From positions 1-40,659 of the forward strand of contig JACRJN010000187.1 of assembly GCA_016235675.1 (NCBI GenBank): a DNA stretch of 40,659 nucleotides. The letters run 5' to 3'. Position 1 is the stretch's first letter. Every line of letters begins with the position of its first letter. This DNA is from Candidatus Schekmanbacteria bacterium. Lineage in GTDB: Bacteria > SZUA-182. A program made the position numbers and the translations under genes. Under the pieces are notes generated by a model. The model made no database searches. It saw only the letters and a list, made by a program, of their open reading frames with translations, and had not been told where the DNA came from. Positions 7,776 through 17,871 of the stretch are shown one piece after another.

Positions 7776-9857
7776 TCACTCTTTCCCCTGCTCCTTTTGC
7801 GCCTCGGCGATAATCCTCTCACTCAAATGGGTCGGCACCTCATCGTAATGGGAAAAACTCATACTGAAAAGGCCCCGCTCGCTGGTCATGGAACGCAAGT
7901 CATTGGCATATTGGAGCATTTCCGCCATCGGTACCAGGGCATGGATATTTTGGCTGTTGGCCCGCGGTTCCACTCCGGAAACCCGGCCGCGGCGGGAATT
8001 TAAATCCCCGATGATTTCGCCCATCGCATCTTCGGGCACCGTGATTTCCACATTCATAATCGGTTCCAGGATCACGGGATTCGCCTCAGCCGCAGCCTTT
8101 TTGAAAGCCATGGAGCCGGCAATTTTAAAGGCCATTTCCGAAGAATCGACAGGGTGATAGGAACCGTCATACAGGATAGCGCGCAAATCCACGACCGGGA
8201 AATTTCCTATAATTCCGTTATGCAGGGATTCTGCAATCCCCTTTTCCACCGCCGGTATATATTGCCGCGGAACTACCCCGCCTACAACTTTATCCACAAA
8301 CTCGAAACCGGAGCCGCGCGGCAGCGGTTCGATTTCCAGCCAGGCATCCCCGTATTGACCGTGCCCGCCGGTTTGTTTTTTATACTTGCCTTGAGCTTTG
8401 GCCGGTTTGCGGATGGTTTCCCGATACGGGACATGCGGCGTGCTCATGAGTACATCCACCCCAAACTTGCGTTTAAGTTTATCGACGATGACCTCAAGAT
8501 GAACCTGCCCCATGCCGGCCACTAAAAGCTCATGGGTGTCTTCATCGCGGTGCAAATCAAGCGAAGGGTCTTCTTCCAGAATTCTGTGGAAAGCTAAGCT
8601 GACCTTATCCTCTTCTCCCTTGTTCTTGGGCTTGATGGCATAGGAGATGACCGGTTTGGGGAAATCGATGGGAGGAAGTTGGATGTCGATATTTTCAGCA
8701 CATAGAGTATCGCCGGTCAGCGTGTCCTTGAGTTTGACGGCGGCGGCAATATCCCCGGCTTTAATCCGGTTGACGCCCGTTTGATTTTTCCCTTCCAGGA
8801 AAGAGAGATGACCGATGCGCTCGCTTTTATTCCGGTTAGGATTGTAGACGTTAGTATCCGATCCCAAAGTGCCGGAAAATACCCGGAAGATACTCAATTT
8901 GCCGATATGCTGATCGACGACGGTTTTAAATACCTGCGCAACATATGGCCCGTTCTCGTCGGCGGTCAGTTTTATCTTGCCCTTGTCGGTGTCTATTTCC
9001 AAAACATGACGCTCCAGGGGCGACGGCAGATAAGAGACGATCGCGTCCAGTATGGGTTGTATCCCCGTATTCTGAAGGGCGGAACCGCACAGTACCGGCA
9101 CCAGGCGCGAGGTAACCGTAGCCTCCCGTAAGACTTTAACCAGTTCGTCTGCGGTCAATTCTCCACCGTCCAGGTATTTATTTAACAGATCGTCATTGGT
9201 TTCGGCGATGGCCTCGACTAATTTTCCCCGATATTTTTTCGCTTCCGCTTCAAACTCAGACGGGACGTCTTTTTTCTCGAATTTTCCGCTGCCGTCATTT
9301 TTAAAAAAGCAGGCTTTCATGCTCAGAAGATCGATAACCCCCTGGAATTTTTGTTCGGCACCCATAGGAATTTGGATCGGCAAGGGGGTAATCTTCAGAT
9401 TTTGCTCGATGTCACCCAAGGCGCGTTCGAAGCTGGCGCGCTCTCTGTCGATTTTATTGACAAAGATCAAGCGGGGCAGGGCAAGTTCTACCGCCCATTC
9501 CCAAACCTTTTCCGTCTGCACCTTGACACCGGATATCGCGCTGACGATGACCAGCGCCGCATCCGCTGCCCTCAGACCGGCCTTAGTGTCGGCGATGAAA
9601 TTGGCATAACCGGGGGTATCAATAATGTTGATGCGATGATTGTTCCATTCACAATAGCCCACCGCCGCCGAAATGGTGATCTTGCGTTTGATTTCATCCG
9701 GATCGAAATCCAGACAAGTATTGCCCTCATCCACTTTGCCTAAACGGGTCACATGCCCGCTGTCGAACAGCATACATTCGGCAAGCGTCGTTTTACCGGC
9801 CCCACCGTGAGCGATAATAGCCACATTACGCAACTGGGCTATCTTGAATTCCTTCAT
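7776..9857 (-). CDS. Elongation factor G-like translational GTPase (FusA2-type P-loop)
   Basis: NVAIIAHGGAGKTTLAECML, NIIDTPGYANFIADT, VNKIDRERASFERAL, GGVVPRQYIPAVEKGI; likely start MKEFKIAQLRNV at 9857. Confidence 0.9.
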   Translation of the reverse strand: MKEFKIAQLRNVAIIAHGGAGKTTLAECMLFDSGHVTRLGKVDEGNTCLDFDPDEIKRKITISAAVGYCEWNNHRINIIDTPGYANFIADTKAGLRAADAALVIVSAISGVKVQTEKVWEWAVELALPRLIFVNKIDRERASFERALGDIEQNLKITPLPIQIPMGAEQKFQGVIDLLSMKACFFKNDGSGKFEKKDVPSEFEAEAKKYRGKLVEAIAETNDDLLNKYLDGGELTADELVKVLREATVTSRLVPVLCGSALQNTGIQPILDAIVSYLPSPLERHVLEIDTDKGKIKLTADENGPYVAQVFKTVVDQHIGKLSIFRVFSGTLGSDTNVYNPNRNKSERIGHLSFLEGKNQTGVNRIKAGDIAAAVKLKDTLTGDTLCAENIDIQLPPIDFPKPVISYAIKPKNKGEEDKVSLAFHRILEEDPSLDLHRDEDTHELLVAGMGQVHLEVIVDKLKRKFGVDVLMSTPHVPYRETIRKPAKAQGKYKKQTGGHGQYGDAWLEIEPLPRGSGFEFVDKVVGGVVPRQYIPAVEKGIAESLHNGIIGNFPVVDLRAILYDGSYHPVDSSEMAFKIAGSMAFKKAAAEANPVILEPIMNVEITVPEDAMGEIIGDLNSRRGRVSGVEPRANSQNIHALVPMAEMLQYANDLRSMTSERGLFSMSFSHYDEVPTHLSERIIAEAQKEQGKE

Positions 9858-10115
9858 ATTAGACCTCCTTGAGCAATCCAGCAAAAGATGAACTAACATA
9901 CATCGGATATTAATTTATTGGTAGCATAGAAATGCAGAGACTTGAGCAATAATTTTCTTTCGGCTGAGAAATGTCATTGCGAAGCAGCCTTATCGCCGAA
10001 GCAATCTCTACGCACGCATGGAGATTGCTTCGCTATTTATTTTAACGCAGCGGATGAGGAAAGTAAATGTTTTTATGAATGCCTGACGATAATCAGTAGA
10101 TTAATCCCAAGCAAT

Positions 10116-10203
10116 AGCCCACCATTGTAAATTATTCTTGGTTGATATTTGACCGGCATAAATAATGTCAGGCCATCAATTTGGTGGGCACAGCCCACCC
10201 TGC
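10116..10203. repeat. Family B palindromic element, inverted copy
   Basis: ATATTTGACCGGCATAAATAATGTCAGGCCATCAA is the reverse complement of the 3779-3881 core. Confidence 0.85.
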
Positions 10204-10300
10204 AAAACTGGGGAAAACAAATTTCGTGCTTACAAAAAAATCCCCTGCATCTTTTAAACAAAAATGCAGGGGAGGTAAAACTTCAATAACACTAAAAAAA

Positions 10301-10549
10301 CTACATCTCGCGCATAATCTCCCGATCGATCGCTTCCTGTACTCGTTTCACATGGTTCTGTTCTTCTTCGGCTAATTCCCGGAATAAAACCTTTACCCCC
10401 GGATCAGTCACCTTTTTCGCCCCCTCGCGGTAAAACTCCACCGCGGCATGTTCCCTTTTCAAGGCGATTGCTAAGGCCGTTTGCAGATGGGTGGTTTCGT
10501 CGATCGCTTCTTTTTTAACTTCACAATTGCCTTTTTTGGTTTCGCACAC
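10301..10549 (-). CDS. Short ferritin-like/rubrerythrin-type protein (two-helix), GTG start
   Basis: ALKREHAAVEFYREGAKKVTDPGVKVLFRELAEEEQNHVKRVQEA: one ferritin-like helix pair with an ExxH motif. Confidence 0.75.
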   Translation of the reverse strand: MCETKKGNCEVKKEAIDETTHLQTALAIALKREHAAVEFYREGAKKVTDPGVKVLFRELAEEEQNHVKRVQEAIDREIMREM

Positions 10550-10605
10550 CTATTGGTTCCTCCCTATGTCCTGTAACAATAACATTACTATTGCGCTGGC
10601 CGCTG

Positions 10606-10634
10606 TTGACATCGGCACCGCAGCTTGGTACTAT
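10606..10634 (+). promoter_or_regulatory. Candidate sigma70 promoter TTGACA-17-TACTAT
   Basis: TTGACA 10606-10611, TACTAT 10629-10634, 17-nt spacer. Confidence 0.5.
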
Positions 10635-10697
10635 TTTAATATAGACAGTTTAGTTTTACAAGGGGTTTATTGAGCATCTGTCCCTCCATATATACTT

Positions 10698-10859
10698 TAA
10701 GGGACTTGGAACGTATTAAAATACCGGATACTGAATTGTCAAAAGCGAGGCAGTCTTATCGCCGAAGCAATCTCAGACGCACGGGCAGAGATTGCTTCAC
10801 TCACCTAAAGGTCGCTCGCAATGACATAAACGGTATAATTGAAATTTCTAAGTCCCTAA
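10698..10859. mobile_element. MITE-like element D copy 1 with family C nested inside
   Basis: Ends TAAGGGACTTGG and TAAGTCCCTA; near-identical over its length to 39111-39270. Confidence 0.85.
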
Positions 10860-11049
10860 AAGGTCATAAATTGTGATTTCTAAAACCGACAAATTAAAAA
10901 TTTAAAAATAAAAATGCAAAATTGCAATTCAAAATTCAAAAAGATTTTTTGACAGGATTAACCGGATGGACAGGATAATTAATTTAATTTTTTATCTTGT
11001 AAATCCTGTTTATCCCGTCTAAATAATTCTTCCTTTAAAGATTCGAAAC

Positions 11050-12123
11050 ATGTATAACGATTTTTACGGTTTGAAAGAAAACCCCTTTAGTCCTACCATC
11101 GATCCGCGCTTTTTCTTTAAAAACCAAATTTTTGAAGAAGCGATTAAATACATGAATTACATGGTGGAAAGCCGTCAGGGGTTTTTTGAAATTACCGGGT
11201 CTGGCGGATGCGGCAAAACATTATTGTGTAAAATCTGGATGAAGCAATTGCCTGTCAGCGTAAAAACCCTTTTCTTCTCCCACCCGGAAATAGCGGAACT
11301 GGATTTTTTAGAAGAGGTAGGGGAAAAATTGGGGCTGGTTAATAAAGGCAATACTTACAGCGAATTTATTCGTTACCTAAATGAATATTTATTGAAGCTT
11401 TACAAGAAGGGCGAAAACGTAGTATTTATTTTCGACGACGCCCAAAAAATCCCCCTGGATTTGCTGGAGGCCATCCGTTTATGTTCCAATCTGGAAACGG
11501 AAAAGGAAAAGCTGCTGCAAATTGTATTGGTCGGTTCCAATGAGTTGGATGTGAAATTGCGCCAAAAACATATGCGTCAGTTGGATCAGCGCATCGCTTT
11601 GCGGTATCAGCTTACGCCCCTGAAAAAAACCGAATTGCCGGATTATATAGACATGCATCTGCAATTGGCCGGGCTGGAAGGGGAAATTATTTTTACCAAA
11701 TCTGCCCTAAGAGCGATTTATAATTTTTCCAAAGGTATACCCCGTGAGATCAATAAACTCTGTGATAAGATTTTACTCCTGGGTTATTTTTTCAAAACCC
11801 GCAAGATTAGTGCAAAACTGGTGGATGCAGCCGTCAAGACTACCCAGGGACGCTTCAAGCAATCTCCCGGTTTGTTTTTCCTCTCTTTATCCCGCAGTGC
11901 GGTTTGGGTGATTTTGTTCTTTTTAGGCGTATCGATTATTTTATCCTGGCGTTTTCAGGAACGGATAATCGGCTGGACAAATAAAATTACCCCTACCCTG
12001 TCTGTGATAAAAGTCAGTTTATTGCATCGATTATTTCTTCCACCTGTAGTTCCCCCCCCAAAAAAAGAGCCAGGACAGCCAGCGACTAAAGATGACGGGA
12101 TTAAGGATTCGAAAAAACGATAA
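11050..12123 (+). CDS. ExeA/GspA-like AAA ATPase with C-terminal TM segment
   Basis: MYNDFYGLKENPFSPTIDPRFFF, GSGGCGKTLLCK, NVVFIFDDAQKI, GIPREINKLCD; TM VWVILFFLGVSIIL. Confidence 0.85.
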   Translation: MYNDFYGLKENPFSPTIDPRFFFKNQIFEEAIKYMNYMVESRQGFFEITGSGGCGKTLLCKIWMKQLPVSVKTLFFSHPEIAELDFLEEVGEKLGLVNKGNTYSEFIRYLNEYLLKLYKKGENVVFIFDDAQKIPLDLLEAIRLCSNLETEKEKLLQIVLVGSNELDVKLRQKHMRQLDQRIALRYQLTPLKKTELPDYIDMHLQLAGLEGEIIFTKSALRAIYNFSKGIPREINKLCDKILLLGYFFKTRKISAKLVDAAVKTTQGRFKQSPGLFFLSLSRSAVWVILFFLGVSIILSWRFQERIIGWTNKITPTLSVIKVSLLHRLFLPPVVPPPKKEPGQPATKDDGIKDSKKR

Positions 12124-12207
12124 GCCGAAACACACATCTGTGAGGTTTATTTACTTCGAAAAGAGAATTCTTGAATTCCATAGTGTAAAGCCCTTTAGGG
12201 CCAATAC

Positions 12208-12362
12208 TGTTCACTTAACGTAGTGCAGACCTTCAGGTCTGCTCCTTCGTTCCTGCCAAAGCCACCCCATAAGCAGGGATAGAAGCCCTGCGCTACGTTA
12301 AGTGAACAATATTGACATTAAACCCGGTAGCCGGTAGCAGACCTAAAGGTCTGCGCTACAAA
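12208..12362. repeat. Nested palindromic elements (family E TAGTGCAGACCTTCAGGTCTGC... and TGTTCACTTAACGTAG inverted pair)
   Basis: TGTTCACTTAACGTAG (12208-12223) is repeated inverted at 12294-12309; GCAGACCTAAAGGTCTGCGCTAC at the right. Confidence 0.75.
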
Positions 12363-12549
12363 CTTCTGATGTTTCGGCGTGTCCTCACGCCGAAACTCCC
12401 AAGGGGTAACGTTGCCCCTTTACTGTTTCAGTGTGGGGACACACCGAAACATCAATTTTACCTGTAACACATTTTGGCACCAGTTTTAAAATGCAGTGCA
12501 AACCGTAAGCGCTGTCAGATGTTGCCACCTGACAGCGCCATGACGGCTT

Positions 12550-15500
12550 TTATCCCTCCTGCTTTTTGGGGATGTAGATAACTGCCTGCCGGTTTGTTTC
12601 CGGTTGTTTGTTTGAATAAGCTTTATCGGCGCTGCCGGTTTCGCCCAAGAAATTCTGCACCAGCCACACCACCGGTCTTAAGCTCGCCCGCACGATCGTT
12701 TTCAGAAACGCGTTCTCTTTGATAAACCCGGCAATGGGCGGGCTTAACTGATAATAAAGAGCAACAAATTTCCGGCCAAACGCGTTAGTTAAAAGGTAAT
12801 CATTCCGGAAATGCCGCAAAATCCGGACTTCACTGGCCATGGGGGTGCCAAAGGCTGCGGTGGCGATAAAACAGCGGGAGTCGCCGCCAGAGCTTTCCGT
12901 ACCGGCATCCTCAACCGGTTCACCTACGGCAAACACAGAAAAACTGCTGGTCTGACCATAGATTATATTATTAGCAGTGTCTCTGACGGTAGTTATCTCA
13001 ACCCATTCGTCATTATCATAATGGTACAACCCCAAAGATTTCTCAGCATCCGCACTCAATCCGGTGTCATCATAGTAAAAACCGACATCGGCGGAATTAA
13101 ACGCAGCCGAGGTTTTAATCTCATAATATTTCCCGATTAATGTAAAACCTCCCAGAGCGGGGTCCGGTCCGGTTTCTGTAACGTTAACATTGGTATATCC
13201 GCTGGTGATGATATTGTCAAAGATTATGGATGTAACGGTAAGTTCCGCTGTCGCACCGGAGAAATACAGCGTCACAGCAGCCCCTGATTGCGTCCACTTG
13301 GTATCTGCCGAATCACAAACATCGCCCACCCCATCCCCGTCCAGATCCGATTGATCGGGATTGGAAACAGCGGGGCAATTATCACAGTTACCGAAGCCAT
13401 CTTCATCGGAATCATCGCCGGTAGCGGGATTGATAGCCGGATCAGTGTCGTCGCAGTCGGTTTTGTCAGTTACATAATCCGCAGGGGCGGAACAAGCCTG
13501 ATCAGATACATCAGGATTGCCGTAACCGTCGTGATCTGCATCCTGATAATAGGTGTTTTTTACACCGTCATCAACCTGTCCGTCGCAATCGTTGTCTATG
13601 TCATCGCAAACCTCAGGTGTCGGATTACCGGCGGTACAAGTATCGACCAGGACGCCGTTGGTACAGCTTTCCGTACCGGTACTGCTGCAAGCCCCTACTC
13701 CGCAGGTAGTGGTACGGGTCAGATTCTCATCGGTCTGCCCGTCACAATTATTATCTATTCCATCGCAAATCTCGGCGGATTGACTACCCTCGGTACAGGT
13801 ATCGCCGCCCCAGACCCCGGCGCTACAGGTTTCGGCTCCCGTTCTGGCACAGGCCCCGGTACCGCAGGCGGTTGCCTGGGTCAGATTTTCATCAATCTGT
13901 CCGTTGCAGTCATTGTCTTTGCCATCGCAAGCTTCTGCGGTGGGATTGCCCTGAACGCATGTTTGCGGCTGGCCGTTCACGCAATTGTCGACCGTCCGCT
14001 GGCATTCACCAGTACCGCAGGTGGTAGTGCCTAATTCTTCATCAGTCTGTCCGTCGCAGTTGTTGTCAATCCCATCGCAAATCTCAGCGCTGGGAGTACA
14101 CTCAGTAGTGATAAACGCGGCATATTTGCTTAAGTGGTTTACGTCAAAGGTAATCGTATAGTTGTTCCAGTTGATCTTGACGTTGGAGATACCGTCGGTG
14201 ACCCAGGTCTGGGAATTGACATTGAAATAGCGCACCTGAAAGGTGTTCTGGAATTCAGCTTGCGTCATGCCCGCCGGAAGTTCAAAACTCATGGTAACGG
14301 TCAGGGTCTTGTTTTCCGCCACCGTAACCCCTGCCTGATCGAAACTGAAATCATAAACCGCGCTGACCGATTTAGCGTTGGTGCCCGCAACAGCATCACC
14401 GGGGTCGCCATAACGCTCGATCTTCAAAGCTATAGCAGTAGTATCACCCGCACCGGCCAAAGCAAAGGGCGGCACATAGACGGCGGTGTCATCCTGAGTG
14501 CCCATCATGGTGGTTTCGCCGCCGGCGGCGTTGGTTACATTGGTGCTGGCGGTCTGCTGCAACTCGCTGCCTACCTCGAAGCTGAAGGTAGCCTCACCCG
14601 CTACAGTATTATGACTGCCCTGAATCTTAATCCGCACCAGGGTATCGCCGGGGTTGGCCGTATAATCGATCCCCCACTGTGTGGCCGAAACTTTATTCAG
14701 CGTACCCAAAGTGCCGTTGCCGGTTACTATATTGAAAACCGGATCACTGTCCAGAGATTCGTCGGCGTAAAAGGTCAAAGACAGCGTCGAGCCGCTTACC
14801 GAAGAGGATACGCTGAATTTGGGGGGAGAACCGGCCAGGGCAAAGTCAATCCCGCCTGGGTTGGGAGTCGTCCCGTTGATCGTAACGTCAGACGGATAAA
14901 CCAGCGTATCGTAACCGGCGGCATTTACCGCCACCTTATAAGTGCCGTAGATCAAATCGGTGATGCTGTAGGCTCCCCCTACCGTAACGGCGGTTTTATG
15001 CTTGCCGCTTGCGGTATTATAGGCTACCACCTTAGCTCCGTTGACATTCACCGCATTGGCGGTAACGACCCCGGAAACAGAGCCTACCTGAGAATTCAAC
15101 CCGACATTCAGGGTAGTGGTGGAGCCGCTGGTAATGGATGCGGTTTGAGTGTTGGTAGCATATCCCGCCGCGCTGACTTCTATAGTGTAACTGCCTGTTC
15201 CCAGACCGGGTATGGTGTATGCTCCGCCGGCGTCGGTAAAAGCAAAGCCGCCGGTTTCCACCACCTTAACCTTGGCGCCGGTTATTGCAGCGCCGCTGCC
15301 GCTTGCGCTGACCGTGCCGGAAAGCGCTCCCCCGGCGATAAAACTGATGTCCAGGGTGGTAGTCTGCCCTTCCGTAACACTCACATGCTGATATACCTGA
15401 GTGACAACACCCTGACTAATCGCCCGGATGGTATAAGTTCCGGCAGGTATTTGGGCAAAATTATAACTATCAGCAAACCGCGGCCAGACAAAGGCATCTA

Positions 15501-17826
15501 CCAAACCGGGACTGGCATCGGCTTCATTGAAGGCCATAATTGTAGTCCTGTTGGGATTCAGACTGCCGCCTGAGATACTGCCTTTTAATGTACCGTAATT
15601 GGTCTGGGCGGTGAAATTCTGCCCTGACAATACCGCCCCCGCTGTCAGCATTAAGCTGTGCCAGTCGTGCAGAATGATGTACTCTCCATCCTCCGTTCTC
15701 ATATAAGAGTACATGGAAATATCGGTTTTGCCTGCCGAGAGTACCAAATTGAAATTCCCGGCGGTTTCTGTCGCACTGATTTTAAAGTAATTCTCATAAC
15801 CGTCATCGGGGGTTCCAAAGCCGGTAATAAACTTATCTATGAACCAATAATCCGCATCGCTGGGGCTGATATTGCCCAAGAACGCGACAAATCCGACACT
15901 CGGATAACCGTAGTTGTCATACTGATTATCGGCCTCTCCAAAAGGCAAAAACACCCCATTTACATCCTTAGCCGCAATAGCGGTAAAATTGGTAATGCTG
16001 CCGGATACGGTAGCCGCGGAAGCCGTACCGCGCATAACCAGGTCGCTGTCAATCTGACTGCCCGCCGTAACCGCTACATCCGCCTTTACCCCATCGCTGA
16101 AGCCATCTTTCATTGCTCTTACGATATATGTACCCGGAGACAGATAATCCAGGGTAAACTGACCGAAGGCGTCCGTATAGACATCCTCTGACCAGACCTC
16201 ATCGCCGTTTAGATCCTGGCCGGAAACCTCCATTTCTGCCCCGACTATGGGTGTTCCGTTTTCATCGGTAACCTGGCCGGTAATCTTGCCGGCTTTAAGC
16301 AGGGTGATGGTCGGAGCCTCGGCAGTCGCGCCGGCGGTAACCGTCAACGGCCCCACAGATATTTCACTCCGGCCATATTTAATATCGCCGTAAATCTCCT
16401 CTATCGACCAATCAGCTACCACGGCAAAAACCTTATTGCTGGCTGGTACGCTGCCTATGGTGTAATAGCCGTCGGCATCAGTCCATGTATCTTCATGACC
16501 GATCGCACCGTTAATCCAAACCCGCGCCCTCATTTTCAGATGTTCTACCGGCTGACCGTCTTGGTTGACCACCCGCCCGTGAATCTTGCCCGCTGCGTTT
16601 AGCGCAAAATCCGGGCCGTGCACTTCATTAGAAGTCGCCTGATACAGCCCAGGGGCGATCTTGGCCTCGTAAAACGCCGGTTCGGCTGGCCGCCCATCAT
16701 TCACAATGTGCACGGTGATCCCGGTATTGCCGGCGCCGGGGTCAAACCTGAGATAGCCGCTCTCATCCTCCTGACCCGGATGTGAATTAATGGAGGCTGC
16801 CTGTCCATCCGGGGAATTGCCGTTAACGCCGCCCCAATCCTCCGTATCCCACCCACACTGCGACCACAAATAAGAACCATTTGAGCCTTGCACCGCATCC
16901 ACCTTGGCCAGGTAGCCGGGTTCGGCCAGGATTATATAATATGGGTAAGCGCCGGAGAAGGTTTTAGTGGCGGTACCGCTGCCTAATAAGGTGTAGCCGT
17001 AGTTCTCCGGGTGTAACCCATCCCGATCGCAGATAGCATTGTTTCCGCCATAAACCTTATAGGCAGTCCCCGGAGTTAAGGCTTCAACTACCTCGATGGG
17101 GTAAAATTTACCCGGCGAGGGCAGTAACCAGAGTTCGTACCTGCCGTTATCTGCCGGTTCTATCCGATCCTCATGCCAGTCATGGTTGTTTTCGGTGTAT
17201 GAAGCGCGGGCTACTACCTTGGCATATTGTACAGGAACACCGGCGGCATCTTTGACGTAGCCCCAGACCAGACCGGCCCGGCGCAGGGCCAGGTTGATAT
17301 TGGGCGTGTTAGCCCCATTAAATACCTGCACCTGAAATTGATCCGCCTCTACATAATGATTGCCCGCACTTTGCTGCCCTTCATAAATGCTTACACGATA
17401 GCGGCGTTCAGTCAAACCGTCAAACCGGTAGGAGCCGTCCGCTCCGGTAGTAGTATTAGCTACATATTCCCAGGATTCGTCGTCAGCCCAGTTGGGGTCC
17501 TCCCCTTGGTTAAGCTGGATTTGAATGTTTGCCAGGGGGGAGCCGTCAACGGGAGTACCGTTCGCATCCTCGGCATAGGCCCTCACCACCCCGGAAATAG
17601 AACCGCTGTCCCCGACAGACTTGGATAGTGACTTTGAAGCGATTGATTTGGCTACAGGCTTTGCCACAGCGGATTTAGGAACCTGCACCTCTTTGGCCGG
17701 GTTATGCCGGTTGGGAATGCGTGTTCCCCGATCAGCAAAAACCCCCGCCTGTACCGGAAAAGCCCCTAAAACAAAACACAGAAACATCAATACGGCTAAT
17801 ACCTTACTGCCTCTACTGCTTTGCAT
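12550..17826 (-). CDS. 1758-aa secreted protein: signal peptide, multiple carboxypeptidase-regulatory-like/CNA-B-like beta domains, four MopE-type CDGxDNxCDGxxDE repeats, thrombospondin type-3 Ca-binding segment, CFI-box C-terminus
   Basis: Repeated GxVTDENGTPIVGAxMEV units, ICDGIDNNCDGQTDE, DLDGDGVGDVCD, CFIATAAFGTPMASEVRILRHFRNDYLL; GGAGGGG RBS upstream of ATG. Confidence 0.9.
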   Translation of the reverse strand: MQSSRGSKVLAVLMFLCFVLGAFPVQAGVFADRGTRIPNRHNPAKEVQVPKSAVAKPVAKSIASKSLSKSVGDSGSISGVVRAYAEDANGTPVDGSPLANIQIQLNQGEDPNWADDESWEYVANTTTGADGSYRFDGLTERRYRVSIYEGQQSAGNHYVEADQFQVQVFNGANTPNINLALRRAGLVWGYVKDAAGVPVQYAKVVARASYTENNHDWHEDRIEPADNGRYELWLLPSPGKFYPIEVVEALTPGTAYKVYGGNNAICDRDGLHPENYGYTLLGSGTATKTFSGAYPYYIILAEPGYLAKVDAVQGSNGSYLWSQCGWDTEDWGGVNGNSPDGQAASINSHPGQEDESGYLRFDPGAGNTGITVHIVNDGRPAEPAFYEAKIAPGLYQATSNEVHGPDFALNAAGKIHGRVVNQDGQPVEHLKMRARVWINGAIGHEDTWTDADGYYTIGSVPASNKVFAVVADWSIEEIYGDIKYGRSEISVGPLTVTAGATAEAPTITLLKAGKITGQVTDENGTPIVGAEMEVSGQDLNGDEVWSEDVYTDAFGQFTLDYLSPGTYIVRAMKDGFSDGVKADVAVTAGSQIDSDLVMRGTASAATVSGSITNFTAIAAKDVNGVFLPFGEADNQYDNYGYPSVGFVAFLGNISPSDADYWFIDKFITGFGTPDDGYENYFKISATETAGNFNLVLSAGKTDISMYSYMRTEDGEYIILHDWHSLMLTAGAVLSGQNFTAQTNYGTLKGSISGGSLNPNRTTIMAFNEADASPGLVDAFVWPRFADSYNFAQIPAGTYTIRAISQGVVTQVYQHVSVTEGQTTTLDISFIAGGALSGTVSASGSGAAITGAKVKVVETGGFAFTDAGGAYTIPGLGTGSYTIEVSAAGYATNTQTASITSGSTTTLNVGLNSQVGSVSGVVTANAVNVNGAKVVAYNTASGKHKTAVTVGGAYSITDLIYGTYKVAVNAAGYDTLVYPSDVTINGTTPNPGGIDFALAGSPPKFSVSSSVSGSTLSLTFYADESLDSDPVFNIVTGNGTLGTLNKVSATQWGIDYTANPGDTLVRIKIQGSHNTVAGEATFSFEVGSELQQTASTNVTNAAGGETTMMGTQDDTAVYVPPFALAGAGDTTAIALKIERYGDPGDAVAGTNAKSVSAVYDFSFDQAGVTVAENKTLTVTMSFELPAGMTQAEFQNTFQVRYFNVNSQTWVTDGISNVKINWNNYTITFDVNHLSKYAAFITTECTPSAEICDGIDNNCDGQTDEELGTTTCGTGECQRTVDNCVNGQPQTCVQGNPTAEACDGKDNDCNGQIDENLTQATACGTGACARTGAETCSAGVWGGDTCTEGSQSAEICDGIDNNCDGQTDENLTRTTTCGVGACSSTGTESCTNGVLVDTCTAGNPTPEVCDDIDNDCDGQVDDGVKNTYYQDADHDGYGNPDVSDQACSAPADYVTDKTDCDDTDPAINPATGDDSDEDGFGNCDNCPAVSNPDQSDLDGDGVGDVCDSADTKWTQSGAAVTLYFSGATAELTVTSIIFDNIITSGYTNVNVTETGPDPALGGFTLIGKYYEIKTSAAFNSADVGFYYDDTGLSADAEKSLGLYHYDNDEWVEITTVRDTANNIIYGQTSSFSVFAVGEPVEDAGTESSGGDSRCFIATAAFGTPMASEVRILRHFRNDYLLTNAFGRKFVALYYQLSPPIAGFIKENAFLKTIVRASLRPVVWLVQNFLGETGSADKAYSNKQPETNRQAVIYIPKKQEG

Positions 17827-17871
17827 ATTACCCCTCCTCGTGTGAAATGTCTTTTGTTATATCTTGAATTT

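Noticed and set aside
12811-16191. Long plus-strand ORFs opposite the 1758-aa gene (12811-13140, 13288-14034, 14134-15573, 15658-16191)
   Set aside because: Shadow ORFs from biased codon use; no domain motifs, no RBS, and the minus strand encodes clear domains throughout.
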